Of a stretch of 64,000 nucleotides of DNA, positions 43,926 through 53,617 are shown piece by piece (the stretch's first letter is position 1; each line of letters starts with the position of its first letter). A program made the translations under genes and the position numbers. Source of the DNA: Oscillospiraceae bacterium. Lineage in GTDB: Bacteria; Bacillota; Clostridia; Oscillospirales; CAG-272. Location of the stretch: the NCBI GenBank assembly GCA_015063805.1, contig SVTK01000005.1:1-64000 (forward strand), given 5' to 3'. Below the pieces are notes generated by a model. That model was given only the letters and a program-made list of their open reading frames with translations, did not search any database and was not told where the DNA came from.

Positions 43926-45980
43926 ATGAACCGCAATGCCCGGCTTTCGATTTTGCTTGCCCTTGCCATTTTACTTTCCTCATGCGCTGTTCCGTTGCCG
44001 CAGAAGGAGCAATATACTGTTCCGGTTATGCTGCTGTCGCAGAACGGGCTGACCGTGCTGGGGCAGAACCCAGTGGAAGTGGCTGTGGGGGAGGATGTGA
44101 CCTTTGACATTTCCCTTGCCGCTGGCTTCTCGGTGGCTGAGAGTGACAGCTACACCTACACCGACGGCCGCCTTACGGTGCGCGATGTGCGCTATCCCAC
44201 CACCCTTGCGGTGGGGCTTGACTTCGACGTGACCGCCTGGGCGGGGATGGATCCCGCCAATCTGCCCGCCGGCGGAGAGTTTTCCTTCTCCCTGGGGGTA
44301 ACAGGCGGACTATACGGGGAAGCGGAGGGCTCGGTTGAGGAGGGAACTTATCCCGTGGGAACCGAGATTACCCTGACCGCACAGCCGAAGGAAGGCGGCC
44401 GGTTTGTCTGCTGGTCCCTTGGGCAGAAGCTGGCCAACGGCGGCACGCCCCTTGCTCTTACCGAGCAGTATACCTTTCGCCTGGGGATGGATCTTCGGAT
44501 CTATGCCAATTTCGCCAAGGCTGATACCGCCACCGTGATCTATGACGCCAACGGCGGGCAGACCGCCGACGGCGGAAACTATCTGTACCGTGAATCCGAT
44601 CTTTCCTACTATTTCTTCCCCCGCGCCCTGGCCAATCAGGGACAGCTGAAGCGGGAAGGGTATGTGTTGTATGCCTACAATACCGCTCCCGACGGCAGCG
44701 GGACCGAGTATACCTTCGGCTCCAATGTGGTGCCCGAGGAAAATGGGACGAAGATCCTCTACGCCCAATGGCTGCCGGTGGATACGTCAGTGTTCTCCTA
44801 CATTGTGGAGAGGGATGAGATCTACATCACCGGCTGTTATTCCGAAGAAGAGTGGATAGTGCTGCCGGAGGAGATCGACGGACTTCCCGTTACCCGGGTG
44901 TGTGCCGGCGCTATGACCGGGCTGAAGAACATGACTACCCTGGTGACCACCCCGGCGCTGAAGCAGTTTGAAACCGCCTCGGTACTTGATTGCCCCGAGT
45001 TCACCACGCTCTATCTCTGCGACAGCATTGCGTCCATTCCTGACAGTTTTCACGCCGATTGTCCCGAGTTCCAGACCCTCCGGGTGGGGGCGGTGCGGGA
45101 TCCCGTATTCTGCAAGACCATGGTTGGATCGTCCTCCATCAAGTTCCAGCGACTGATGATGGCGCGGGATACCGATGCCATTGTACTGAATTCCGGCTCT
45201 TCGTCCATTTACGGCTTCTGCTCTCCGCTGTTTGATGAGCTGATGGGGCATCAGTATCATATCGTCAATTATGGCTACGATATCAGCCTGAGCATCATTT
45301 TTTATTTGGATGTGTTTGAGCATTTTCTGGGGGAAGGGGATATCCTCATTCACGCCCCCGAGCGCGGTACCCAGCAGCTGGGCGGGAATATCATCAACGA
45401 AAAGCTGTGGTCCCTCTTTGAAGGGGCACTGGAGGCCTTTTCCTACATCGATATCCGCAAGTACAGCCGACTTTTTGACAGCTTTACGTCCTTCAACACC
45501 AACCGCTCGAAAATGCAGCCCCTTACTTATGACGACCACTATCTCTACCCCGATCGCTGGGGAGATCTGAATATGGATATGCCCCTCAATGATGAGGATT
45601 ACCTGGAGGGGGAGAAGCCGGGAATGTATTTCACCTTCTCTCCCGCTACCGCGGACGGCAAGCGGCTGAAGGCGGCATATGAGCAGTTCCGCCAATGCGG
45701 AGCGGCTCTGTATCTTTCCTTTGCCCCCTGCAACCGCAACGCATTTGTTCCCGCGGCACTGACCCAAGCGCATCATACCAACTATGAGCAGATGCTGGAG
45801 CGCGGACTGAAAATTACCCGCATCAGCAATCTGGAGGATTACATCCTGGAAGGGAAGTACTTCTACAACTCCAACTATCACCCCGGAACCGAAGGCGCGA
45901 AGCTCCGCACCCGGCGTTTGGCCGCCGATCTGCTGGCCCAGCTGGAAAAGGAAGCGGCCGAGTCCACGGCGCCGTCGTGA
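43926..45980 (+). CDS. Lipoprotein with InlB-like repeats, BspA-like LRR and C-terminal SGNH-like domain, copy A
   Basis: LLALAILLSSCAVP lipobox; VIYDANGGQTADGG...REGYVLYAYNTAPDGSGTEYTFGSNV; VLNSGSSSIYGF; YFYNSNYHPGTEGAKLRT. Confidence 0.85.
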   Translation: MNRNARLSILLALAILLSSCAVPLPQKEQYTVPVMLLSQNGLTVLGQNPVEVAVGEDVTFDISLAAGFSVAESDSYTYTDGRLTVRDVRYPTTLAVGLDFDVTAWAGMDPANLPAGGEFSFSLGVTGGLYGEAEGSVEEGTYPVGTEITLTAQPKEGGRFVCWSLGQKLANGGTPLALTEQYTFRLGMDLRIYANFAKADTATVIYDANGGQTADGGNYLYRESDLSYYFFPRALANQGQLKREGYVLYAYNTAPDGSGTEYTFGSNVVPEENGTKILYAQWLPVDTSVFSYIVERDEIYITGCYSEEEWIVLPEEIDGLPVTRVCAGAMTGLKNMTTLVTTPALKQFETASVLDCPEFTTLYLCDSIASIPDSFHADCPEFQTLRVGAVRDPVFCKTMVGSSSIKFQRLMMARDTDAIVLNSGSSSIYGFCSPLFDELMGHQYHIVNYGYDISLSIIFYLDVFEHFLGEGDILIHAPERGTQQLGGNIINEKLWSLFEGALEAFSYIDIRKYSRLFDSFTSFNTNRSKMQPLTYDDHYLYPDRWGDLNMDMPLNDEDYLEGEKPGMYFTFSPATADGKRLKAAYEQFRQCGAALYLSFAPCNRNAFVPAALTQAHHTNYEQMLERGLKITRISNLEDYILEGKYFYNSNYHPGTEGAKLRTRRLAADLLAQLEKEAAESTAPS

Positions 45981-46013
45981 CGGACGGTTTACCCGGAAAA
46001 GGGGGGATTATCT

Positions 46014-48068
46014 TTGAACAGAATAATCCGTTTCGCGGCGTTATGTCTTGCGCTGGTGGTTATCCTGCCGTCCTGCGCTGTTGTGCCGCCTGCGGAAGAT
46101 CCTTTGGCTGATCCCTACACCGTACCGATCCTGCTCCGCGCCAATGCCGGGATGCAGGTGATGGGGGAGAACCCCGTTTCGGTGAAGCCGGGGGAAGATG
46201 CGGTGTTTGCCGTTTCCCTGGATGCGGGCTTCACGGTGCGGGAGAGCTCCCGGTACCATTACGCTGACGGTTGTTTGACTGTCTACAATGTGCGGTATCC
46301 CGCTACCGTGGAGGTCGGCCTTGACTTTGACACCTCCCTTTGGGGCGGCCTGAATCCGGATCAGATTCCCGCCGGAGGCAGATTCTCCTTCGTTACCGCC
46401 GTGGACGGCGAGAAGTACGGCCGGGTGGAGACCTCTCTCCCCGTCGGCGAGTACAGTGCCGCCACCGAGATCACCGTAACCGCGCAGCCCGAGGAAGGCG
46501 GCCGCTTTGTGTGCTGGTCCCTGGGTGTTCCGGTGGCGGAGGGGGGCATTCCCCTTGCCCTGACCGCGCAGTATACTTTCTACCTCGGGGCTGATGTTCT
46601 CCTGTGTGCCAATTTCGCTCCCGATACCACCGCTACGGTGCTTTACGATACCAACGGCGGCGAAACGGCGGAAGGTAAGCGCTACCTGCGCAGCGATGCA
46701 CAGGTCGACTTCTACTATTACCCCCACGCACTGCCTTCCATGGGGCAGATGTATCGGGAAGGCTATGTGCTCTATGCCTTCAACACCGCGCCCGACGGAA
46801 GCGGGACCCAGTATACCTTCGGCTCCAATGTGCGGACACCCGAGAGCGGGACGGTCATGCTCTATGCCCAATGGGCTCCGGTTGATCCTTCGGTGTTCAG
46901 CTACACCCTGGTGGACGGGGAAGCCTACATTACCGGATGCGCCTCTGATGCCGAGTGGGTGGTCCTGCCCGAAACCCTGGAGGGATGCCCGGTTACCACA
47001 GTGAAGAAGGGCGCAATCGCTGACCTGGCCAATATGACCACCCTGGTGTCCAATTCCACCATCCAAACCTTTGAAAACGAGTCGGTGGTGCGGTGCCCCC
47101 GGTTCACCACCATGTACCTTTGCGACAATATTTATAAGATTGCCGATCAGTTCACCGGCGAATGCCCCGCGTTCAGCCGCCTGTATCTTGGGGCGGCACG
47201 GGCACCTACCCGCACGAAAAATGAGGCAGGAACCTTCCACATCAAGTTCCAGCGGCTGATGAAGGGGATGGAGAGCGAGAAGCCCATGGTGATTATCCTG
47301 TCAGGTTCCTCTTCTTACTACGGATTCAAGACCCCCGAATTTGACGCCTGGACCGATCATCAGTTCTACACCGTCAACTTCGGCACCAGCGTCCAGCTCC
47401 CGGCTCTCTTCTTCGTGGAGATGTTTGCTGACTTTGTCAGGGATGGCGATATCGTCATTCAAGCATCGGAATACAGCGAATACCAGATGGGGGACTTCAT
47501 CATCAACGATTTCCATTGGAACTGCTTTGAAAATGCCCCTGAAATCTATTCTCATGTGGATATCCGCAATTATCGCAACATCTTCAACACCCTCTCGGCC
47601 TTCAATCGGGTCAGAGATAAGCAGGCCGAGACTTCTTACGACGATCACAGCGAGAAGGTGGACCGCTATGGGGAACAGGGACAGGTCAAACCCCTGCAAT
47701 CCCCCGATTACGCGGCGGGAAGCGGAATGAATTTCCGCACCTCGCTTCTGAATGAGCGGGGGGCGGCGCGGCTGAATGCTGCTTACGCCGGGCTTCATGC
47801 CCGCGGAGCAAAGGTGTACTTCTCCTTCGCACCCATCAACCGCAACGCGCTGTCAGCTGAGGCTGCCACCGTGGCGTATCAGAACGCCTATGTGGAGCAC
47901 CTGCGGAATATGCTGGACGTTCCTGTGATCGGTTCTGTTTCGGACTATATTTTGGAGGGGAAATACTTCTACAACTCTGACTACCATACCGGCGACCGCG
48001 GCGCGGAGATCCGCACCAAGCAGCTGGCACTGGATCTGTTGGAACAACTGAAACAAGAGAAAAATTAA
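46014..48068 (+). CDS. Lipoprotein with InlB-like repeats, BspA-like LRR and C-terminal SGNH-like domain, copy B (TTG start)
   Basis: CLALVVILPSCAVV lipobox; VLYDTNGGETAEGK...REGYVLYAFNTAPDGSGTQYTFGSNV; IILSGSSSYYGF; YFYNSDYHTGDRGAEIRT. Confidence 0.85.
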   Translation: MNRIIRFAALCLALVVILPSCAVVPPAEDPLADPYTVPILLRANAGMQVMGENPVSVKPGEDAVFAVSLDAGFTVRESSRYHYADGCLTVYNVRYPATVEVGLDFDTSLWGGLNPDQIPAGGRFSFVTAVDGEKYGRVETSLPVGEYSAATEITVTAQPEEGGRFVCWSLGVPVAEGGIPLALTAQYTFYLGADVLLCANFAPDTTATVLYDTNGGETAEGKRYLRSDAQVDFYYYPHALPSMGQMYREGYVLYAFNTAPDGSGTQYTFGSNVRTPESGTVMLYAQWAPVDPSVFSYTLVDGEAYITGCASDAEWVVLPETLEGCPVTTVKKGAIADLANMTTLVSNSTIQTFENESVVRCPRFTTMYLCDNIYKIADQFTGECPAFSRLYLGAARAPTRTKNEAGTFHIKFQRLMKGMESEKPMVIILSGSSSYYGFKTPEFDAWTDHQFYTVNFGTSVQLPALFFVEMFADFVRDGDIVIQASEYSEYQMGDFIINDFHWNCFENAPEIYSHVDIRNYRNIFNTLSAFNRVRDKQAETSYDDHSEKVDRYGEQGQVKPLQSPDYAAGSGMNFRTSLLNERGAARLNAAYAGLHARGAKVYFSFAPINRNALSAEAATVAYQNAYVEHLRNMLDVPVIGSVSDYILEGKYFYNSDYHTGDRGAEIRTKQLALDLLEQLKQEKN

Positions 48069-48106
48069 GCAATATTGGCACATAATTCTTTATTTGGAGG
48101 ATCCCT

Positions 48107-50158
48107 ATGAAAAAATGGAGGCAATGGCTGTCCGGTCTTGTTTTACTTTCTCTTCTTCTGCCCGCCTGCACTGTGGGAGGGGAGGAGGAGAAACCCTACG
48201 AAATTCCCGTACTGCTGTCCGCGGTGGATGGCATGACGGTGGAAGGGGATAACCCGGTTCTGATCGCGCCCGGTGAGGATGCGGTGTTCCCGGTAAAGCT
48301 GGACATCGGTTTTTCTGTGCTGGAAAGTGAACGGTACTCCTACGCCGACGGAAAACTGATCGTGAAGAACGTGCGCTACCCCGCCACTGTGGGGGTTGGC
48401 CTGGACTTCGATGTGTCAGTGTGGAGCAGTGTGGATCCCGCACAGATCCCCCGAGGAGAGAGCTTCTCCCTGGAGACGAGAGCCGACAACAATAACTACG
48501 GGATGGTCGAGGCAAGCCATGAAAACGGGACGCATCCCTCGGCCACCGAGATCACCCTTACCGCAAAACCCACCGAAAAGGGCCGCTTCGTGTGCTGGTC
48601 TATCGGCGGATCGGTGGCTAAGGGTGGAACACCCTTGGCATACACCGAGGAGTATTCTTTCTTCTTAGGCATGGATATGAATCTTTGTGCCAATTTTGCC
48701 GCGGCAGAGTCGGCCACCGTCTTCTATCACGCCAACGGTGGAACTACCGAAGATGGGAATGTGTATCTCCGCAAGGATTCCCCCCTGGATTTCTACTTCT
48801 TCCCCCATGCTTTGGCTAACCAAGGGCAGCTCCGTCGAGAGGGTTATGTGCTTTATGCCTATAATACCGAGCCCGACGGCAGCGGAACCGAATATACCTT
48901 CGGTGCGAATCTTCCCGTCCCCGTAGGGACAACCGAGACCCTGTACGCCCAGTGGGCACCCGTCGATGTTTCTGCGTTTGAATACTCGATCTCCGGCGGA
49001 ACGGTGAGCATTACGAAATGCACTTCCGATGCAGAATGGGTGGTGATTCCCGAAACCATCGAAGGACTGCCTGTGACAACGATCCGTCCCGGGGCATTTA
49101 CCAGCCTGCAGAACATGACAACGTTGGTATCCAACGCAAATGTGGAGACATTCGCCGCCGGATCGGTAAGACATTGCCCGAATTTCAAGACCTTCTATCT
49201 CTGTGATAACATCAAGAGAATTCCCGATAATTTCTTCATCAGCTGTCCGGAGTTCCAGAACCTGCGTCTGTCGGCGGTGCGGAATCCCACCAAGATGAAA
49301 AATCGCGGCGGAACCTTCCACATCAAGTTCCAGCGGTTGATGCAGGCCAAGGACGAGGGCAAAGACGTCTGCGTGGTGCTGTCCGGCTCTTCGTCGGAGT
49401 ACGGCTTCCACTCCCCCACCTTTGAGGAGGAGATGGGCTATGCCTATTTCCCGGTCAACCACGGTACCAGCGTACAGCTTCCCGCACTGTTGTTCTTGGA
49501 AATGTTCTCCCACTTCTTGGATGAGGGAGATATTGTGATTCATGCCCCCGAAGCCAGTGCCAGCCAGCTGGGCAACAATACGGTGGACAATCACTTCTGG
49601 GGCTGTTACGAAGGCGTTCCCGAGGTCTTCAACTACGTAGACATTCGCAATTACCCAAATATTTTCTCCACCCTGAGTGATTTCAACGTCATCCGCGACA
49701 AAGAGGCCGAAACCTCCTACAGCGACCACAACGAGTTGATCGACCGCTACGGCGACAACTGCCTGTATAAGGTAAACCCTTCGCCGGCTTATAAGGTTTC
49801 CTCGAACCGCTCTTTCTCAAGCAAGCTCATTTCGGCAGTCAATGCAAAGCGGCTCAATACTGCCTACGATGCCATCCGCGCCACCGGCGCGAAGGTCTAC
49901 GTTTCCTTTGCACCGGTCAATCTCAATTCTCTGAGCACGGTCGCCCGGACGCAAGCCCATCAGACGGCCTACCAGAAGCATTTCGAAGAGGTGCTGGATG
50001 CGCCGGTGATCAGTAACTTCAGCGATTACATCCTGGCGGGCAAATATTTCTACAACTCCGACTATCACCCCAGCACCGAGGGCGCAATTCTCCGTACCAA
50101 AAAGCTGGTGGCAGACCTGAAGGCACAGCTGGCCAAAGAAGCCGCAGGAGCCTCGTGA
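48107..50158 (+). CDS. Lipoprotein with InlB-like repeats, BspA-like LRR and C-terminal SGNH-like domain, copy C
   Basis: LVLLSLLLPACTVG lipobox; VFYHANGGTTEDGN...REGYVLYAYNTEPDGSGTEYTFGANL; VVLSGSSSEYGF; YFYNSDYHPSTEGAILRT. Confidence 0.85.
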   Translation: MKKWRQWLSGLVLLSLLLPACTVGGEEEKPYEIPVLLSAVDGMTVEGDNPVLIAPGEDAVFPVKLDIGFSVLESERYSYADGKLIVKNVRYPATVGVGLDFDVSVWSSVDPAQIPRGESFSLETRADNNNYGMVEASHENGTHPSATEITLTAKPTEKGRFVCWSIGGSVAKGGTPLAYTEEYSFFLGMDMNLCANFAAAESATVFYHANGGTTEDGNVYLRKDSPLDFYFFPHALANQGQLRREGYVLYAYNTEPDGSGTEYTFGANLPVPVGTTETLYAQWAPVDVSAFEYSISGGTVSITKCTSDAEWVVIPETIEGLPVTTIRPGAFTSLQNMTTLVSNANVETFAAGSVRHCPNFKTFYLCDNIKRIPDNFFISCPEFQNLRLSAVRNPTKMKNRGGTFHIKFQRLMQAKDEGKDVCVVLSGSSSEYGFHSPTFEEEMGYAYFPVNHGTSVQLPALLFLEMFSHFLDEGDIVIHAPEASASQLGNNTVDNHFWGCYEGVPEVFNYVDIRNYPNIFSTLSDFNVIRDKEAETSYSDHNELIDRYGDNCLYKVNPSPAYKVSSNRSFSSKLISAVNAKRLNTAYDAIRATGAKVYVSFAPVNLNSLSTVARTQAHQTAYQKHFEEVLDAPVISNFSDYILAGKYFYNSDYHPSTEGAILRTKKLVADLKAQLAKEAAGAS

Positions 50159-50189
50159 TTTTCCAAACAACTGAAAGGAAGGTTATCCG

Positions 50190-50408
50190 ATGGAAGCAAT
50201 TTTAGCCCATCCCGTTCCCATTTTTGCTTTGTTGATCGGCATCTTTTTGATGCACCTGCTTGAGCGCTTCGCCAAGAAAAAGGGAATTTTCTCCACCGTT
50301 GCCTTTGTTCTGCACCTTGTCCTGCTGGTCTTTTTCGTCATTATCGGCGCGTCGTGGGAGGAAATGCTGTTTGTCCTCCTGCTGTCCGCCGCGGTAGCAC
50401 TGGCATAA
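50190..50408 (+). CDS. Small (72 aa) membrane protein in acyltransferase operon
   Basis: Two hydrophobic segments separated by LLERFAKKKG; 31 bp after copy C and 18 bp before the MBOAT gene. Confidence 0.7.
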   Translation: MEAILAHPVPIFALLIGIFLMHLLERFAKKKGIFSTVAFVLHLVLLVFFVIIGASWEEMLFVLLLSAAVALA

Positions 50409-50426
50409 GGGGGGAGGGAAGAGTAT

Positions 50427-51902
50427 ATGATTTTTAACTCCATTGAATTTTTGATCTTCTATCCCGTGGTGCTTCTGCTCTATTTCCTGATGCCCAAGAA
50501 GTTCCGCTGGACCATGCTGCTGGCCGCCTCGGCTTTCTTCTACCTCTACTGGTCGATCAAGCTGATTTTCCTCATCGTATTCACTATTGTCATTTCCTAC
50601 ACCGCGGCCCGTCTCATTGAGAAATACCATGACAATCTCTTAATCAAGAGGCTGTGTCTGATTATCACCCTGGTTGCCTGCTTCGGCGTACTATTCTTCT
50701 TTAAGTATTTCAACTTCCTCTCGGACACCGTGGTGAGCGTGGCCAATCTGTTCGGCGCAGGATGGGATGATTTTTCTCTGAACCTGATCCTGCCGGTGGG
50801 TATTTCCTTCTATACCTTCCAAACGCTTTCCTTCGTTATCGATGTCTATCGCGGAAAGGTTCCTGCCGAGCGGCACTTCGGCTACTACGCCCTCTATGTG
50901 ACCTTCTTCCCCCAGCTGGTGGCCGGTCCCATCGAGCGTCCCGAGAATCTGATTCCTCAGCTTCATGCCGAGCACGATTTCTCCTGGGACAATGCCATTC
51001 CCGGCATCCGCAAGATGATCGTGGGCTTCTTCAAGAAGCTGGTGGTGGCCGACCTTATTGCCACCTATGTTAACGCGGTGTATAACAGCCCCGACGAGGC
51101 GCGCGGCCTGAGCGTACTCATTGCCACCCTTCTCTTTGCGGTGCAGATTTACTGTGATTTCTCGGGTTATACCGACATCGCCATCGGCTGTGCCCAGATC
51201 ATGGGTATCAAGCTGATGCAGAACTTTGACCGTCCCTACATCTCCACCTCCATCAAGGAATTCTGGCGCCGCTGGCATATCTCCCTGTCCTCCTGGTTCC
51301 AGGATTATCTCTACTTCCCCCTGGGCGGAAGCCGTTGCTCCCGTCCCCGCCATCTCTTCAATCTGATGGTGGTCTTCTTAGTCAGCGGCCTCTGGCACGG
51401 TGCCGCCTGGACCTTCGTGATCTGGGGCGCTCTGCACGGGTTTTATCAGATCGTGGGAATCCTGCTCAAAAAGCCCAAGTCCGCCCTCTATGCCAAGCTG
51501 AACATCGACGAGAATGCAGGTTGGGTGAAGATCATGCGCCGGATCATCACCTTCATTCTGGTGGATTTCGCATGGATCTTCTTCCGCGCCAACAGCTTCG
51601 CCGATCTGCGCACGCTGATGGTGAAACTGTTCACCGACTGGGAATGGAATGTTACCTACCTTGCCGAGTCCTTCTCGGTGATGGGGCTGAGTGCCATCGG
51701 TGTGGGTATCTCTCTGATGGCTATCTACCTGATGAACCGCATGGATTGTGATGCCCTGACCCCCGAGCCTCTGCCCGAAGGCGGCAGACGCCCTGTTCTT
51801 GCATCGGTGCATTACACCTATTTCCTGTGGGCCATTGCCGCTGCCTGGCTGATTCTGCTGGCCGGTGACGGCGCAAGCTCCTTCATCTATTTCCAATTCT
51901 GA
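50427..51902 (+). CDS. MBOAT-family membrane O-acyltransferase (AlgI/DltB-like)
   Basis: FNSIEFLIFYPVVLLLYFLMPKKFRW; GISFYTFQTLSFVIDVYRGKV; FPQLVAGPIERPENLIPQ; FWRRWHISLSSWFQDYLYFPLGGSR; LWHGAAWTFVIWGALHG. Confidence 0.95.
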   Translation: MIFNSIEFLIFYPVVLLLYFLMPKKFRWTMLLAASAFFYLYWSIKLIFLIVFTIVISYTAARLIEKYHDNLLIKRLCLIITLVACFGVLFFFKYFNFLSDTVVSVANLFGAGWDDFSLNLILPVGISFYTFQTLSFVIDVYRGKVPAERHFGYYALYVTFFPQLVAGPIERPENLIPQLHAEHDFSWDNAIPGIRKMIVGFFKKLVVADLIATYVNAVYNSPDEARGLSVLIATLLFAVQIYCDFSGYTDIAIGCAQIMGIKLMQNFDRPYISTSIKEFWRRWHISLSSWFQDYLYFPLGGSRCSRPRHLFNLMVVFLVSGLWHGAAWTFVIWGALHGFYQIVGILLKKPKSALYAKLNIDENAGWVKIMRRIITFILVDFAWIFFRANSFADLRTLMVKLFTDWEWNVTYLAESFSVMGLSAIGVGISLMAIYLMNRMDCDALTPEPLPEGGRRPVLASVHYTYFLWAIAAAWLILLAGDGASSFIYFQF

Positions 51903-51914
51903 CAGGAGGGACGC

Positions 51915-53360
51915 ATGATGAAAAAATTCAATCTGATCAAATTCGTGGCCCTTCTGCTGGCCGCACTGATCCCCGCCATTGCCCTTTTGCTTGCCGGGGT
52001 GTTGATCCCTGCCCAGTATAAGCTTACCTTCCTCGGCGCACTTGCCCCGAAATACCAGCGGCTGAATGCCATCGAGGAGCCGAAGGTGATCTTGGTCGGC
52101 GGTTCTTCCACTGCCTTTGGCCTTGACAGCGCCCTGCTGGAAGAATCGGTGGGGATGCCTGTGGTCAACTTCGGCCTGTATGCAACCTTGGGCACCAAGC
52201 TGATGCTGGACCTGTCCCGGGATGGGATCGGCGAGGGGGACATCGTGGTGCTTGCCCCCGAGATCGACGCCCAGACCCTTTCCCTCTACTTCAATGCCGA
52301 GAGCACATGGCAGGCGGCCGAGGCCGATCCCTCCATGCTCCTCCATGTAGGGGGCGATAACTGGGGTGAACTGCTGGCCGGATATACGGGCTATCTTGGG
52401 GATAAGTTCGACTTTTACCGCGGCGGTACCCCCGATCCCACCGGTGTGTACAACAGCCGGAACTTCAACGAATACGGGGACATTCAGTATGAGCGTCCCT
52501 ACAACACCATGCTGCTGGGCTACGATCCCAACATGATCATTTCCCTGGACGCTGACATCGTGGAAGACGATTTCATCGACTATGTCAACACTTACATTGC
52601 CGATGCCGAGGCCAAGGGGGCAAAGGTTTATTTCAGCTTTCCCCCCATGAATGAGGATGCCCTGGCCCCGGACACCACCGAGGAGAGCATCTACGCCTTC
52701 TACGACTACCTGGCCCGCAGTCTGGACTGCCAGGTGATCAGCAATCCCAACGATTACATCTATCCCCAGGGATACTTCTACGACACCAACTTCCACCTCA
52801 ATGAGAGCGGAATTATCCTCCGTACCGCAGCACTGGCCGCAGACCTTCGCCGTGTGATGGGCAACACCGAGATCCTTTCCATCGAGCTTCCCGCAGTTCC
52901 GGAGAAACCGGTGGAGGAGAAACCCATCCTGCCCGAGGAGATTCCCGACACCTCCGCTTACTTCCTCTACAGCGACATTGCGGGCGGTCTGATGATCACC
53001 GGTCTGACCGCAGAGGCCCAGAAGATGGAGAGCATCAGCATTCCCGCAGAAGCCAACGGCAAAACGGTGGTGGCCATCGGTGCCAATGCCTTTGCCGGCT
53101 GCTCGGCACTCAAGGAAGTGACGATCTATCCCAATATTGTCCAGTTCTTTGATGGATGCTTCCGCGGCGCTTCCTCCCTGACCCGCATTATCATGTACCA
53201 TCAGGAAGCCAACGAGAAGGTGGCGGTGGGTGAGCAGCTCTTTGACGGTCTGCCCGCCAATGCGACCCTCTACTACACCACCCAGGCAGCCTTCACCAAC
53301 TTCGCTTCCGACTACTACTGGGGTGCATATTACAGCAACCGCATGGATATTCTTCAGTAA
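51915..53360 (+). CDS. SGNH/DltD-AlgX-like protein with C-terminal BspA-like LRR domain
   Basis: VILVGGSSTAFGLDS; VVNFGLYATLG; YFYDTNFHLNESGIILRT; then IPAEANGKTVVAIGANAFAGCSALKEVTIY. Confidence 0.85.
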   Translation: MMKKFNLIKFVALLLAALIPAIALLLAGVLIPAQYKLTFLGALAPKYQRLNAIEEPKVILVGGSSTAFGLDSALLEESVGMPVVNFGLYATLGTKLMLDLSRDGIGEGDIVVLAPEIDAQTLSLYFNAESTWQAAEADPSMLLHVGGDNWGELLAGYTGYLGDKFDFYRGGTPDPTGVYNSRNFNEYGDIQYERPYNTMLLGYDPNMIISLDADIVEDDFIDYVNTYIADAEAKGAKVYFSFPPMNEDALAPDTTEESIYAFYDYLARSLDCQVISNPNDYIYPQGYFYDTNFHLNESGIILRTAALAADLRRVMGNTEILSIELPAVPEKPVEEKPILPEEIPDTSAYFLYSDIAGGLMITGLTAEAQKMESISIPAEANGKTVVAIGANAFAGCSALKEVTIYPNIVQFFDGCFRGASSLTRIIMYHQEANEKVAVGEQLFDGLPANATLYYTTQAAFTNFASDYYWGAYYSNRMDILQ

Positions 53361-53376
53361 AATCAGCAAAAACCGA

Positions 53377-53409
53377 GTGGGTGCCGCGCAATTTGCGCGA
53401 CACCCACTT
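53377..53409. terminator. Intrinsic terminator shared by convergent genes
   Basis: GAGTGGGTGccGCGCAAATTGCGC-type stem: AGTGGGTG(cc)GCGCAATTTGCGCgACACCCACTTTT. Confidence 0.75.
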
Positions 53410-53412
53410 TTG

Positions 53413-53613
53413 CTATGCAAAGAAATCGTTGACGGAGCAGCCCAGCAGGGCAGCGAGGTCGGGAAGAAAAGTAATATCGGGGTAGCACTCCTGCCGCTCC
53501 CACTTGGAAACCGCCTGGGGGGACACACCGATAACATCCCCAAATTGCGCCTGGGTCAGCCTGTGCAGGCGTCGGTACGCTTTAATCATGTCGGAAATCA
53601 TTACTTTTTTCAT
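53413..53613 (-). CDS. Small XRE-family HTH protein
   Basis: MISDMIKAYRRLHRLTQAQFGDVIGVSPQAVSKWERQECYPDITFLPDLAALLGCSVNDFF. Confidence 0.85.
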   Translation of the reverse strand: MKKVMISDMIKAYRRLHRLTQAQFGDVIGVSPQAVSKWERQECYPDITFLPDLAALLGCSVNDFFA

Positions 53614-53617
53614 TGTT

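Noticed and set aside
51378-53543. 721-aa minus-strand ORF antisense to MBOAT and SGNH genes
   Set aside because: Shadow ORF opposite genes with clear MBOAT and SGNH motifs; crosses gene boundaries and a terminator.
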